Positions 41,878 to 55,409 of a stretch of 55,463 bases of DNA are shown here, piece by piece. The notes under the pieces were generated by a model. It saw only the letters and a program-made list of their open reading frames with translations, ran no database searches and had not been told where the DNA came from. The stretch is from CAYJLW01 sp964370965 (lineage in GTDB: Bacteria > Actinomycetota > Acidimicrobiia > UBA2766): positions 1 through 55,463 of the forward strand of contig CAYJLW010000020.1 of NCBI GenBank assembly GCA_964370965.1, in the 5' to 3' direction. Position 1 is the first letter of the stretch. Each line of letters starts with the position of its first letter. The position numbers and the translations under genes were made by a program.

Positions 41878-44785
41878 ATGAGTGCCGGGCGGAGCAGCGA
41901 GAGGGCCAGTCGCCTCCTCTGCTGTGGCGTCTTCTTCCTCGGTGTCCTCGTTGCCGGGGCGGGCGCGGCGGGGGCCGAAGAGCCCCCTCCCGACACGTCG
42001 ACCACGACGCCGGAGACGGCGCCGGATGCGACGTCGTAGGGGGCGCCGGCGCCCCCCCCCGCCGCCGCCCCGGCGGGCCCCCCCCGCCCCACACCGCCCC
42101 CCGGGGGGGCGGCCCCAACCCCCCCCCCCGCGACCCCCCCCCCCCCCCCGCCCGGGGGGCGGGGGGGGGCGGGGGGGGGGGGGGGGGCCCCCCCCCCCCC
42201 CCCCCGACGCGGCCCCGGCGGACACGCCCGGCCCCTCGGCGGACGCCGGGGTGGCGCCCGCTCCCGAGCCCCCGGAGCCCCCGGCCCCAGGCGTCCCCGA
42301 ACCCCTTTCCGCCCCGGCGGCCGCCCCGGCGCCCGCTCCGGCGGCGGAGCCGGTGGCGACGGTGTCCGGGGGCGGGATGCAGGCCACGGCCACGCACAAC
42401 GTCTCGAACGGCAACGACTCCGGAGCCGGGTCCTTCCGCGACGCCGTCACGGCCGCGAACGCGGACGTCACCGACGTGGTGATCGAGTTCACGGTCGCCG
42501 GTCTCACCGTCAACCTCACGACGGGTGAGATCCTCTGGTCGAACCCCAACGGTGTCGATCTCAGGGTCAACGGCAACGGGGCCACGGTGAACGCCGCCTT
42601 GAACAGCCGCATCCTGAACTCGACGAGCACGGCCGGCATCGACCTGCACGACGTCACCTTCCAGGGCGGCGTGGTCCCGGCCGGGGACGGGGGTGCCCTG
42701 CAGACCGCCGGCAACACCTCGGGTGACAACGTCACGTTCAACAACAACAGGGCGTCGACGGGCGACGGCGGCGCTCTCTACGTGGACGCAGGTGCCGTGA
42801 CCTTCACGAACTGCGCGTTCACGAACAACACCGCCGACGTCAACGGAGGCGGCATCTACAGCGGCGGCAGGCTTGTCACCGTCACGGGCTGCACATTCTC
42901 GAACAACACGGCGGACAGCGCCGGGGGTGGTGCCATCTGGATGTCGGGCGGCACACTGTGGATCTCCGGAGGCAGCGTCTTCTCCGCCAACACAGCCGAA
43001 GTCGACGGAGGGGGCGTCTTCAACGATCTCGGCGGGGAGGTGTCCATCTCGGGGGGGACGTTCTCGAACAACACCGCGAGGTTCGGCAACGGCGGCGCCG
43101 TGCGCACGGCCGGAGGCGACGTCGAGGTCATGGTCGGGGACTTCACGGGGAACACCGCTGCCGGCAACGGCGGGGCCATCCACAACGGAAGCGGCGGCGA
43201 GATCCGCCTGTTGCAGGCGACGTTCTCGAACAACACCGCCACAGCGGGCGACGGCGGCGCGGTGCACACGAGCGGCGGCCCCGTCTTCGTCTTCGTGAGC
43301 GGTTTCACGGGGAACTCGGCCGGCGGCAGCGGGGGCGCCGTCTACACCGACGCCGGCGGCGACGTCACCGTGAGCAGCACCTCGTTCTCGAGCAACACGG
43401 CGGGGGGGAACGGGGGAGCGGTGCACACGAACGGGGGCGCGATCGACCTCACGTCGACGTTCTTCGGCGGCAACGTCGCCGGCGGCGACGGCGGGGGCGT
43501 TTACACGGACGCCGGCGGGGACGTGACCGCCGGGGGGGCCACGCTGTTCTCGGCCAACACGGCGGGCGGCAACGGGGGCGGCGTCTACGCCAACGGCGGG
43601 AACGTGAGCATCTCCTTGGGGGCGGTGAGCACGAACACGGCGGGCGGCAACGGGGGCGGGATCTTCACCGACGCCGGCGGCAACGCCACCCTCGCCGGGG
43701 TGACGCTCGACCGCAACACCGCCAACGCCGGGAACGGCGGCGGCGTGTACGCCCAGGGCGGCACGATGAACGTGACCGGTTCCACCCTGAGCGCCAACGC
43801 GGCACCCGCCGGCGGCGGCGGCGGCCTCCACGCCGGCGCGGGGGGGTCCATGGTGGTCACGAACTCCACGCTGGCCGCGAACACGGCGCTCGACGGCGGC
43901 GGCGTGTGGACGCAGGGCGGTGCCACGACGCTCACGAACGTGACGATGTCGGGGAACTCGGCGGCGACGGGGGCCAACCTGCTCACGACCGGTGGGGGCT
44001 ACTTCGAGAGTCGGGGCAGCGTCCTGGCCTCTCCCCAGGGCGGCGGGGCGAACTGCTCGGTGTCCGGGACGACGACGAGCGCCTACAGCTACGCCACCGA
44101 CTCGTCCTGCGGGTTCACGGGCACGGGCGACGTGCAGAATGTCGCCGATCCCGGCCTCGGCCCGCTGCAGGACAACGGCGGGACCACGAAGACGACGGCC
44201 CCTGGCGCCAACAGCCCGCTCCTGAACGTCATCCCGGCCGGGAGCTGCTTCGTGGGCACCGACCAGCGGGGCATCCCCCGGCCGCAGGGCCCGGGGTGCG
44301 ACGTGGGCGCCGTCGAGGTGATCCGCTCGGGCCTGTGGGTCACGAAGTCGCCCGCGACCCAGACCGTCCCTCTCGGCGGCACCGCCACGTTCACGGTCGC
44401 GGTGGAGAACGCCGGCTACGTCGACCTCACCGACGTCACCGTCACCGACGCCCTCGTGTCCGGCTGCAGCCGCTCGCTGGGCACCCTGGCGGCGGGCTCC
44501 TCCACGTCGTACACCTGTACGGTGAGCGGTCTCGCCGCGGCCCTGCGCAACGTCCTCACCGTCACCGGGACGGAACCTTTCGGGGTCCTGGTTTCGGCGG
44601 CGAGCGGCGAGGCTCTCGTGGAGGTCACCCAGGACCAGGCTTCCCCGACGTCCACGCCCGTGGCGACCGAGGTCGCCGGCCTTCCCTTCACCGGCACGGA
44701 CTCCCCCGGAGCGCTCCTGATGGCGCTCCTCCTCCTCGCCGCCGGCGCCGCGCTCGTGAGGACGGGCCGCCGCCGCGCAGTCTGA
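41878..44785 (+). CDS. LPxTG-anchored beta-helix surface protein (frameshifted in this assembly)
   Basis: The true start is probably ATG 41878, which encodes a signal peptide (CCGVFFLGVLVAGAGAAGAEE). That frame stops at 42037-42039, and the rest is in another frame after a poly-C/G tract, so the two halves were most likely one gene. The body has about 12-14 repeats of roughly 23 residues with the Pmp-type pattern F-x-x-N-T-A ... G-G-A/G-V, then a choice-of-anchor Q-like segment (DQRGIPRPQGPGCDVGAVEV), a DUF11 domain (GGTATFTVAVENAGYVDLTDVTVTD) and a sorting signal LPFTG + hydrophobic stretch + RRRAV. Expected to be sortase-anchored; adhesion is inferred. Confidence 0.8.
42040..42210. other. 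Low-complexity poly-C/poly-G tract, probable assembly artefact
   Basis: About 150 bases of almost pure C, then G, then C, including runs of more than ten. It separates the signal-peptide frame from the main frame of the surface-protein gene. The style matches the tract beside the N gap near 38.65 kb. Sequence and length are not reliable here. Confidence 0.8.
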
Positions 44786-44914
44786 TCCGTGCGGCCGGCG
44801 GTGCAGGCCACGCCGGCGGGTGAGGCCCCGCTCCTCCCACTGGCGCGCCGGGGCCTCCGTCGCCGATACTCTTCCCTTCGATCTCTTTCCGTTCCCGTCC
44901 CCGTGAGGCGCGAA

Positions 44915-45583
44915 ATGGCCACCGAAGTCCAGCTTGCCGCGAGAATGCGCACCGAGACCGGGAGCGCCGAGTGCCGGCGGCTGCGGCGTTCCGGATCCGT
45001 GCCCGCCACCGTCTACGGCCGGGGCCAGGACGCCCGCAGCGTGAGCGTGGGGGCCCGCGACCTCTCCCGGGCGCTGCACACCGAGGCGGGCATGAACGTC
45101 CTCGTGAACCTCGAGATCGAGGGCGGCGACACCGAGCTCGTCCTCGTCCGGGAGCCCCAGCGCCACCCTTACCGCGACGACATGGTCCATGTGGACTTCC
45201 TCCTCGTGTCCCGCACCGAGAAGGTCGCCGCCGACGTGCCCATCCAGGTCACCGGGGAGGCCAAGGGCGTGCGCGAGAGCGAAGGCCTCCTCGAGCAGGC
45301 CATGTACCAACTGACGGTTGAGGCCCTGCCCCAGAGGATCCCCGCCGCCATCGAGGTGGACGTCACGGACCTCGACGTCGGGGACGTTCTCACCGTCGCC
45401 GAGTTGCGCGTGCCCGAGGACGTCGACGTGATCGGCGATCCGGAGGCTCCGGTCGTGACGATCCTCACGGCGGCTCCGGTCGTCGAAGAGGTCGCAGAGG
45501 CCGCCGAAGGCGAGGAGGCCGCCGAGGGCGCGGAGGGCGGGGCCGCTGCCGCCGGGGACGCCGGCGAGTCCGCCGAAGGCTGA
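44915..45583 (+). CDS. rplY: 50S ribosomal protein L25 (Ctc-type)
   Basis: 222 residues from ATG with GAGG upstream. L25/TL5 features: RRLRRSGSVPATVYGRGQD near the N-terminus, LVREPQRHPYRDDMVHVDFLLV, and the longer C-terminal Ctc domain (VDVTDLDVGDVLTVAELRVPEDV). The end is an Ala/Glu/Gly-rich acidic tail of about 35 residues. Binds 5S rRNA. Followed by pth, a common pairing. Confidence 0.95.
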   Translation: MATEVQLAARMRTETGSAECRRLRRSGSVPATVYGRGQDARSVSVGARDLSRALHTEAGMNVLVNLEIEGGDTELVLVREPQRHPYRDDMVHVDFLLVSRTEKVAADVPIQVTGEAKGVRESEGLLEQAMYQLTVEALPQRIPAAIEVDVTDLDVGDVLTVAELRVPEDVDVIGDPEAPVVTILTAAPVVEEVAEAAEGEEAAEGAEGGAAAAGDAGESAEG

Positions 45584-45623
45584 GCCGGGTCCGGGCGGCC
45601 GCCGCGGCCGGGAGCCGGCGACC

Positions 45624-46241
45624 GTGCTCCGGCGCAAGCCCAGGGACACCGCCCGGCGCGACCCGCCGCCTGACGCTTTCGTCGTCGGACTCGGGAACCC
45701 GGGGGCCGACTACGACGGCACGCGCCACAACGTCGGCTTCGAGGTCGTCGACGTCCTCGCCGGCCGCCACGGAGGCTCCTGGAGGGAGTCCCGCCGGCGG
45801 GCGCTCGTCTGTGAGATCGTGGTCCCGGGGGCCGGCTCCCCCGCCCGGGTCGCGCTCGCCAAGCCGCAGACGTACATGAACGAGTCCGGTGGCAGCGTGA
45901 AGGCGTGTACCGCCCACTACGAGGTGCCCCCGGAACGACTTTGCGTGGTCCACGACGACCTCGATCTCGACTTCGCCGTCCTGCGCCTCAAGCAGGGCGG
46001 GGGCACCGCCGGTCACCAGGGTCTCAACTCGGTGGCCCGGGCGTTGGGCACGAAGGACTTCGTCCGTCTCCGCTTCGGGATCGGCCGGCCTCCCGGACGG
46101 ATGCCCGCCGCCGACTACGTCCTCCGCCGCTTCAAGAGCGACGAGCGCACCGAGGTCGACGTCCGCGTGGGCGAAGCCGCCGACGTCGTGGAGTCCTGGC
46201 TCGCCGTCGGGGTCGAGGCCACGCAGAACCGTTTCCACTGA
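45624..46241 (+). CDS. pth: Peptidyl-tRNA hydrolase
   Basis: 205 residues, GTG start after GGGAG. The family signature GLGNPGADYDGTRHNVGF (catalytic His), AKPQTYMNESGGSV, HDDLDLDFAVLRLKQGGGTAGHQGL (catalytic Asp) and FVRLRFGIGRP are intact. A 16-residue basic N-terminal extension precedes the fold. It releases peptides from stalled peptidyl-tRNA. Confidence 0.96.
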   Translation: MLRRKPRDTARRDPPPDAFVVGLGNPGADYDGTRHNVGFEVVDVLAGRHGGSWRESRRRALVCEIVVPGAGSPARVALAKPQTYMNESGGSVKACTAHYEVPPERLCVVHDDLDLDFAVLRLKQGGGTAGHQGLNSVARALGTKDFVRLRFGIGRPPGRMPAADYVLRRFKSDERTEVDVRVGEAADVVESWLAVGVEATQNRFH

Positions 46242-46363
46242 GGACAGGGCGGGCGGCCCGCGCAGTCGTGGCGGCTGCTCCCGTGTGGGCAGCGGGATGA
46301 AGGGCACGGTGACCGTGAGCCGAGTTGCCCGGCCACCACAGGGAGGCCCGTCTCGCGCCTCGG

Positions 46364-46369
46364 TATCCT
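46364..46369 (+). promoter_or_regulatory. Candidate leaderless -10 element of mfd
   Basis: TATCCT ends eight bases before the preferred GTG start of mfd, and no Shine-Dalgarno is present. Confidence 0.4.
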
Positions 46370-46377
46370 CGGCCGTT

Positions 46378-50024
<3,647 letters not shown>

Positions 50025-50028
<4 letters not shown>

Positions 50029-51176
50029 CGAGGATGGGACGCACGAGGAACCGGCTGGCCGCCCTGGTCGCAGTGGGCGTCCTGGCGGCCGTGGGCGGGG
50101 GATGCGCCGCCACGGAGCCCTACGCCGCGGTCGCCGACGGCGTCCGTATCGACGAAGACGCCTTCTTGCGGGAGCTCGCGGTCTACAGGGCCAACCCGCA
50201 ACTTGCCGGGGGCACCGAGGTCGGGGCGAAGGCGCCGGCGTCGTACTCGGCGGAGTTCGCCGCGTCAGCGCTCACGAACGACATCTACCTCGACGTCATC
50301 CTGCCCAGGGCGGCGAAGAAGCTCGGCGTCGAGGTCACCAAGGCCGACATCGAGAGCCAGCGCGACCAGGTGCTCGCCGACCCCCAGGTGGCCGGCCTCG
50401 TCGAGGACATCCCCGAATGGTTCCTCGACGATGTCTTCCGCCGGGCTGCCCTGCGCCGGGCGGTCATGGCGAAGCTCACGAGCCGCGTGGTCCCCGAGGG
50501 CGACGTGGAGGCCTTCTACGAGGCGAACAAGGACAGGTTCCGCCAGCGCTGCGCCCACCACATCCTCGTGGGCACGCAGGAGGAGTCCGTCGCCGTGGTG
50601 GGGCGTCTCGGCAGCGGCGAGCAGTTCGAGGAGGTCGCCGCGCAGGTGAGCATCGACCAGCAGAGCGCCCAGAAGGGCGGCGACCTGGGGTGCGTGGCAG
50701 CGGGCCGTCTCATCCCGGACTTCGAGGCGGCCCTGGACACCTTGCGGCCCGGTGAGGTGTCCGCCCCTGTGAAGACGCAGTTCGGGTACCACGTCATCCG
50801 CCTCGACCGTGTCGTGGCGCCCTCGTTGGAGGAGGTGAGGGCGGAGATCGTCACGCAGCTCGGTGGTGATCCCGACCAGCTCTTCGGGGACTTCCTGGGC
50901 CAGGTGAGCCGTAAGGCCAAGGTGAAGGTGAACCCCCGCTTCGGGCGGTGGCGGCCTCAGCAGGGCGGCATCGCCGTCGTGGCGCCACCGGCGGCCCCGG
51001 ATCAGACGGGCGAGGAGGAGACGGCGCCGGCGGAGCCGGCCCAGGACCTCCCGGCCGGTCCACTCGTGCCCGGTGCCGGTCAGGGCACGCAGCAGGCTCC
51101 TCCGCAGGGCACGCAGCAGGCTCCCCCGCAGGGCACGCAGCAGGCTCCCCAGCAGGCTCCCCCGCCCGGGCCGTAG
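50025..51176 (+). CDS. SurA/PrsA-like peptidyl-prolyl isomerase lipoprotein
   Basis: 383 residues; ATG overlaps the mfd stop (ATGA). Signal peptide ending AAVGGGC, an atypical (Gly-rich) lipobox. The SurA-like N-terminal helices (RIDEDAFLRELAVYR, KKLGVEVTKADIESQRDQVL) are followed by a parvulin domain with CAHHILVGTQEES, KGGDLGCVAAGRLIPDFEAALDTLRPGEVSAPVKTQFGYHVIRLD. The Pro/Gln-rich C-terminus carries three GTQQAPPQ-type repeats. A foldase for exported proteins on the outer face of the membrane. Confidence 0.88.
51081..51152 (+). repeat. 24-bp tandem repeat inside the foldase gene
   Basis: Three in-frame copies of CAGGGCACGCAGCAGGCTCC plus four variable bases, encoding QGTQQAPP-type octapeptides. 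A fourth partial copy follows. Copy number is likely to vary between strains without breaking the frame. Confidence 0.9.
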
Positions 51177-52663
51177 TGGCCGCCGGACGCGTCACGGTTG
51201 TCGGCCTCGGCCCCGCCGGGCGGGAACACCTCACCGTCGGCGGCCTCGAGGCGCTGGACGCCGCCACGGTCCGGTACTTGCGCACCGAGCGCCATCCTGT
51301 GGCGGCCTGGCTGCGGGAGACGGGGCGGAGCTACAGGGCCCTCGACCCCCTCTACGAGGACGCCGCCACCCTGGACGACGCCTACGCCGGCATCGTCGAC
51401 GTCCTGGTCCGGGCGGCCGTTGCGGGCGGCGACGTCGCCTACGGCGTGCCCGGTTCGCCCTCGGTGGCGGAGGCGACCGTGGGCCTGCTCGTGGAGCGGG
51501 CGGGGGAGGCCGGCATCGACGTGGGCGTCGTCGAGGGCGTGTCCTTCGTCGAGGTCGCCTGCGCGGCTCTCGGCATCGACGCCGTGACAGCCGGGCTCAC
51601 CCTGCTCGACGGCCGTCGGCTCGGCGAAGTCGCCGACGTCGCCGCCGGAGCCCTCCTCGTCGCACAGGTGGACAGCGCAGCCGTGCTCTCGGACGCGAAG
51701 CTCGCGCTCCTGGAGTGGCGGACGCCCGGTACGGAGGTGGCTCTCCTCGGCGACGCCGGGGGGCCGCACTCCACCGTGCGCCGGACCACGCTCAGCGAGG
51801 TCGACCACGACGTGGGGGACCCGGGGCCGAGGGCGTGCCTGTTCGTGGCCGCCGCAGCCCCCGTCCTTCCTTTCGAGGTGCGGGCGTCCCACGTCCTGGC
51901 GGGGCGGTCGTTCGCCCGTCTCGTGGCTCTGCAGGACCGCCTGCGTTCCCCCGGGGGCTGCCCCTGGGACGCGGCGGCGACCCACAGCTCGCTCGCCCGC
52001 CATCTACAGGAGGAGGCGTACGAGGTCCTGGAGACGATCGACGCCCTCCCCGCCGAGGCGCCTGAGGGCGAGGTCCCCCCTGGGGCCTACGCCGCGTTCG
52101 CCGAGGAGTTGGGCGATCTCCTCATGCAGGTCGTCTTCCACGCCCGCCTCGCGGAGGAGGCGGACGCTTTCGGGGCCGCCGACGTCGTGGACGGGATCGT
52201 CGCCAAGCTCGTCCACCGCCACCCCCACGTCTTCGCCGACTTCGAAGCCGCCGACGCCGAGGCCGTTCTCGTGAGCTGGGAGGAGATCAAGACGGCCGAG
52301 AAGGGCCGCGAGAGCGTGATGGACGACGTCCCGGGTGCCCTCCCGGCGCTCGCGTTCGCCACGAAGCTCCTGCGGCGCGCGGGCGCCGGCGGTGTGCGTC
52401 CCGCCCTCGCGGAGGAGGCGCTAGTGGTCGTCCGGGCCGCTCTCGGGCGCCTGGAGGCGGGGGCGGCGCCGGCGGCCCCGGAGATGGCGTCCGCCCTGTT
52501 CGCGCTCGCTGTGGCGGCCGGGGCGCGGGACGTGGATCCGGAGGCGTCCCTGCGTGCCCTCACCCGCTCCTGGGCGGCGGCCTGCCGGGAACAGGAGCCG
52601 GCCGGCCTCTCGGGCACCTCGGTCTGGGACCTCCTCGCCAGAGCGAGGCAAACGTCCACCTGA
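51176..52663 (+). CDS. mazG: MazG nucleoside triphosphate pyrophosphohydrolase with methylase-like N-domain
   Basis: 495 residues from GTG overlapping the previous stop (TAGTG). Residues 1-230 form a tetrapyrrole-methylase-like domain (VTVVGLGPAGREHLTVGGLEAL, YGVPGSPSVAEATV), as in YabN-type fusions. From about 255 a MazG domain: LRSPGGCPWDAAATHSSLARHLQEEAYEVLETID with EExxE and EELGDLLMQVVFHARLAEE with ExxD, the metal sites. House-cleaning of aberrant NTPs is the expected role. Confidence 0.93.
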   Translation: MAAGRVTVVGLGPAGREHLTVGGLEALDAATVRYLRTERHPVAAWLRETGRSYRALDPLYEDAATLDDAYAGIVDVLVRAAVAGGDVAYGVPGSPSVAEATVGLLVERAGEAGIDVGVVEGVSFVEVACAALGIDAVTAGLTLLDGRRLGEVADVAAGALLVAQVDSAAVLSDAKLALLEWRTPGTEVALLGDAGGPHSTVRRTTLSEVDHDVGDPGPRACLFVAAAAPVLPFEVRASHVLAGRSFARLVALQDRLRSPGGCPWDAAATHSSLARHLQEEAYEVLETIDALPAEAPEGEVPPGAYAAFAEELGDLLMQVVFHARLAEEADAFGAADVVDGIVAKLVHRHPHVFADFEAADAEAVLVSWEEIKTAEKGRESVMDDVPGALPALAFATKLLRRAGAGGVRPALAEEALVVVRAALGRLEAGAAPAAPEMASALFALAVAAGARDVDPEASLRALTRSWAAACREQEPAGLSGTSVWDLLARARQTST

Positions 52664-52667
52664 GGTT

Positions 52668-52673
52668 TATACT
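52668..52673 (+). promoter_or_regulatory. Candidate -10 element of eno
   Basis: TATACT, one mismatch from the consensus TATAAT, in an otherwise very GC-rich context about 30 bases before the eno ATG. No convincing -35 hexamer. Unlike the leaderless cases a GGAGG Shine-Dalgarno follows, giving a leader of about 25 bases. Confidence 0.55.
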
Positions 52674-52704
52674 GACGGCCTTGGGCCGGTTTGGAGGCAG
52701 CGTG

Positions 52705-53991
52705 ATGGGTGCGACGATCGAACACGTGGCGGCACGCGAGGTGCTCGACAGCCGCGGCAACCCTACAGTTGAAGTCGAGGTTGAGCTCTGGGACGGTGCC
52801 GCCGGGCGGTCAATAGTGCCCTCCGGGGCCTCCACCGGCGCCCACGAGGCCGTGGAGCTCCGCGACGGCGACGACCGCTATGGCGGCAAGGGCGTGCAGC
52901 GGGCCGTCGCCGCCGTAAGCGACGAGATCGCCCCGGCTGTCACCGGCCTCGACGCCACGGCGCAGCGTCTTCTCGACCGCACCCTCCTCGATCTCGACGG
53001 CACGCCGAACAAGGCGCGTCTCGGGGCGAACGCCGTGTTGGGCGTGTCCCTTGCCGTGGCCCGGGCGGCGGCGACGTCGTGCGAGTTGCCCCTCCACTGC
53101 TACCTCGGCGGGGTGAACGCACACCGCCTCCCGGTGCCGATGATGAACATCGTGAACGGGGGGGTGCACGCCGCCAACAACCTCGACGTGCAGGAGTTCA
53201 TGATCGCCCCCGTGGGAGCGCCCAGCTTCGCGGAGGCCCTGCGCATGGGCACGGAGGTCTACCACGCCCTGCGCGGCGTGCTGCGTGAGGGGGGCCATGG
53301 CACGGGTGTGGGCGACGAGGGGGGTTTCGCCCCCGACCTCGAGTCCAACGAGGCCGCGCTCGCCGCGGTGGTGCAGGGGATCGAGAAGGCCGGGTACCGC
53401 CCCGGCGCCGACGTCCTCGTCGCCCTCGACGCCGCCGCCACCGAGTTCTACCGTGACGGCGCCTACAACCTCGCCGGCGAGGGTCGCCGCCTGGACGCCG
53501 CCGCCTGGGTGGAGTACCTCGCCGGTCTCTGCGACCGCTATCCCATCTGTTCCATAGAAGACGCCATGGCCGAGGACGACTGGGACGGGTGGCGCCTCCT
53601 CAGCGAGCGCCTCGGCGACCGGGTGCAACTCGTGGGCGACGACCTCTTCGTCACGAACGTCTCCCGGCTCCTCGACGGCATCGCCGCCGGCGTGGCGAAC
53701 TCGATCCTCGTGAAGGTGAACCAGATCGGCACCCTCACGGAGACCCTCGACTGCATCGACCTCGCCGTGCGCCACGGCTACACGACGATGGTCAGCCACC
53801 GTTCCGGCGAGACCGAGGACACCACGATCGCGGACCTGTCCGTGGCCGTGAACGCGGGCCAGATCAAGACCGGGGCGCCCTGCCGGTCCGATCGGGTGGC
53901 AAAGTACAACCAGCTCCTGCGCATAGAGGAGTCCCTCGGTGCCGACGCCCGCTACCCGGGTGCGGCGGCCTTCCCGAGGTGGACGGGGTGA
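52705..53991 (+). CDS. eno: Enolase
   Basis: 428 residues from the ATG with GGAGG seven bases upstream; a TTG at 52681 is less likely. Signatures: AREVLDSRGNPTVEVEV, SGASTGAHEAVELRDGD (mobile loop), GTGVGDEGGFAPDL (catalytic Glu), SIEDAMAEDDWDGW and VGDDLFVTN (metal ligands), LVKVNQIGTLTET (catalytic Lys) and SHRSGETEDT. Interconverts 2-phosphoglycerate and PEP. Confidence 0.98.
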   Translation: MGATIEHVAAREVLDSRGNPTVEVEVELWDGAAGRSIVPSGASTGAHEAVELRDGDDRYGGKGVQRAVAAVSDEIAPAVTGLDATAQRLLDRTLLDLDGTPNKARLGANAVLGVSLAVARAAATSCELPLHCYLGGVNAHRLPVPMMNIVNGGVHAANNLDVQEFMIAPVGAPSFAEALRMGTEVYHALRGVLREGGHGTGVGDEGGFAPDLESNEAALAAVVQGIEKAGYRPGADVLVALDAAATEFYRDGAYNLAGEGRRLDAAAWVEYLAGLCDRYPICSIEDAMAEDDWDGWRLLSERLGDRVQLVGDDLFVTNVSRLLDGIAAGVANSILVKVNQIGTLTETLDCIDLAVRHGYTTMVSHRSGETEDTTIADLSVAVNAGQIKTGAPCRSDRVAKYNQLLRIEESLGADARYPGAAAFPRWTG

Positions 53992-54533
53992 CCCACGAGG
54001 GCGGGGGCGCTTCCGGTCGGCATGTCCGCCGGCTCGACCCGGAAGCGGTCGCCGCCGAGGCCGCCCGTGTCGCCGAGTTCCGCCGGCGGGCGGTGCTGCG
54101 GCTCCTGTTCTTGCTGGGCGCGGTCGGCTTCGCCGTGCTCACGCTCGTGTCCCCGTTCCGCCAGCTCCTCGCCCAGGAGAGTCGCATCGCCGAGGCCCAC
54201 CGCCAGACCGCCGCTCTCGAGGCCCGCAACGACCGCCTCGATGCCCGCCTCCGCGAGCTCGGGCGCGACACCACGATCGAGCGTCTCGCCCGCGAGGAGC
54301 TCGGCCTCGTGAAACCGGGCGAGGAGGCCTACGTCGTGCTCGCCCCGCCCCCGCCCGCGCCTGCCGTCGTGGTCGCCGGGGCCCTCGCGGCTCCGCCCGC
54401 GACCGGCGTCGCCGCACCCCCCGTCGCCGCACCCCCCGTCTCCCCACCGGCGCCACCGCCGGCCCCGCCGCCGCCTCCGGGCGCCGACGTCGTCGCGGGC
54501 TTGGTGGACCTCGTCTTCGGGCCGCCGTCGTGA
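53988..54533 (+). CDS. FtsB/DivIC-type septum formation initiator
   Basis: 181 residues from a GTG overlapping the eno stop (GTGA). A basic cytoplasmic N-terminus of about 35 residues, one TM (about 38-57), then a coiled coil (RIAEAHRQTAALEARNDRLDARLRELG) leading into TIERLAREELGLVKPGEEAYVVL, the conserved DivIC/FtsB end. A Pro/Ala/Val-rich tail of about 60 residues follows, unusual in length. Position after eno is typical. Part of the FtsQLB-type divisome complex. Confidence 0.9.
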   Translation: MTHEGGGASGRHVRRLDPEAVAAEAARVAEFRRRAVLRLLFLLGAVGFAVLTLVSPFRQLLAQESRIAEAHRQTAALEARNDRLDARLRELGRDTTIERLAREELGLVKPGEEAYVVLAPPPPAPAVVVAGALAAPPATGVAAPPVAAPPVSPPAPPPAPPPPPGADVVAGLVDLVFGPPS

Positions 54534-55186
54534 GCGACGAGCTGAAGGTCGCCGCGGGCCGCGCCGCCGCCCGCTTCGTGGAGGACGGCATGCGTGTCGG
54601 CCTGGGGACGGGCTCCACGGTCGAGCACACGATCCTCGAGCTGGGGGAGCGCCGGCCCGACATCGTCTGCGTGGCGACCTCGGAGCGCACGTACCGCCTC
54701 GCCCGCGAGCTCGGCCTCCGCGTCGAGGCGCCCGGCAGCCTGATCCACCTCGACGTCGCCGTCGACGGCGCCGACGAGGTCGATCCGGCGCTCAATCTCG
54801 TCAAGGGCGGGGGCGGGGCGCACGTGCGCGAGAAGATCGTCGCCACCATGGCCGCCCGCTTCGTGGTCGTCGTCGACGAGTCCAAGCTCGTCCCCCGGCT
54901 GGGGGCCTTCGGGCTCCCCGTCGAGGTGCTCGACTTCGGCGCCGACGTCGTCGCCGACCGGCTGCTGACCCTCGGGGCCACCGGGGTCTCCCGACGGCCC
55001 GTGCCCTCGGACAACGGCAACCCCATCCTCGACGCCACATTCGGCGAGATCGCAGACCCGGTGGCCCTCGACGCCGTCCTCGACGCCGTACCCGGGGTCG
55101 TCGGCCACGGGATCTTCCCCGCCGCCATGGTGGAGCGGGTCGTCGTGGGGGCCGCCGCCGGTGTCCGCGAGCTCACCCGGGGCTGA
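54530..55186 (+). CDS. rpiA: Ribose-5-phosphate isomerase A
   Basis: 218 residues from GTG overlapping the divIC stop. GLGTGSTVEHTILELGER (phosphate loop), LIHLDVAVDGADEVDPALNLVKGGGGAHVREKIVA (catalytic Asp/Glu/Lys region) and DESKLVPRLG are diagnostic of RpiA. Interconverts ribose-5-P and ribulose-5-P. The stop codon lies inside the first unit of a 15-bp tandem repeat. Confidence 0.96.
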   Translation: MSDELKVAAGRAAARFVEDGMRVGLGTGSTVEHTILELGERRPDIVCVATSERTYRLARELGLRVEAPGSLIHLDVAVDGADEVDPALNLVKGGGGAHVREKIVATMAARFVVVVDESKLVPRLGAFGLPVEVLDFGADVVADRLLTLGATGVSRRPVPSDNGNPILDATFGEIADPVALDAVLDAVPGVVGHGIFPAAMVERVVVGAAAGVRELTRG

Positions 55187-55255
55187 ACCGCCGGGGGCTG
55201 AACCGCCGGGGGCTGAACCGCCGGGGGCTGAACCGCCGGGGGCTGGGCCGCCGGG
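55181..55255 (+). repeat. 15-bp tandem repeat spanning the rpiA stop
   Basis: Five contiguous units of GGCTGAACCGCCGGG, the first four identical and the last with two changes. Because 15 is a multiple of three, each of the first four units carries a TGA in the rpiA frame, so the stop codon itself is repeated four times. Confidence 0.92.
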
Positions 55256-55377
55256 GCTCCCGCTCCACAGTGCGTCAGGCCGCTGGCCCGCCGACCCCAC
55301 GGCGTTCTCACTGTGCATTCACGGGCAGATGCGGCCTCTGGTGCACCCGCCCATCTCCGATCCGAGAGGTTCCCGTG

Positions 55378-55409
55378 GCGGGGTCCGGGGGTCGAGCGCC
55401 GGACCCCGC
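55378..55409. terminator. Strong GC hairpin downstream of rpiA
   Basis: GCGGGGTCCG and CGGACCCCGC form a perfect 10-bp stem with a 12-base loop. There is no T-tract; it may act as a terminator or RNA-stabilising hairpin. The rest of the final 200 bases shows no clear gene. Confidence 0.5.

Noticed and set aside
42040..42210. G-quadruplex or i-motif regulatory element
   Set aside because: The tract breaks a gene that otherwise reads as one protein and resembles the sequence next to the N gap, so an assembly artefact is more likely.
55181..55255. Possible CRISPR array
   Set aside because: Units are contiguous 15-mers without spacers; the same reasoning rejects the 18-bp repeat at 23629-23700. 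No cas genes are present.
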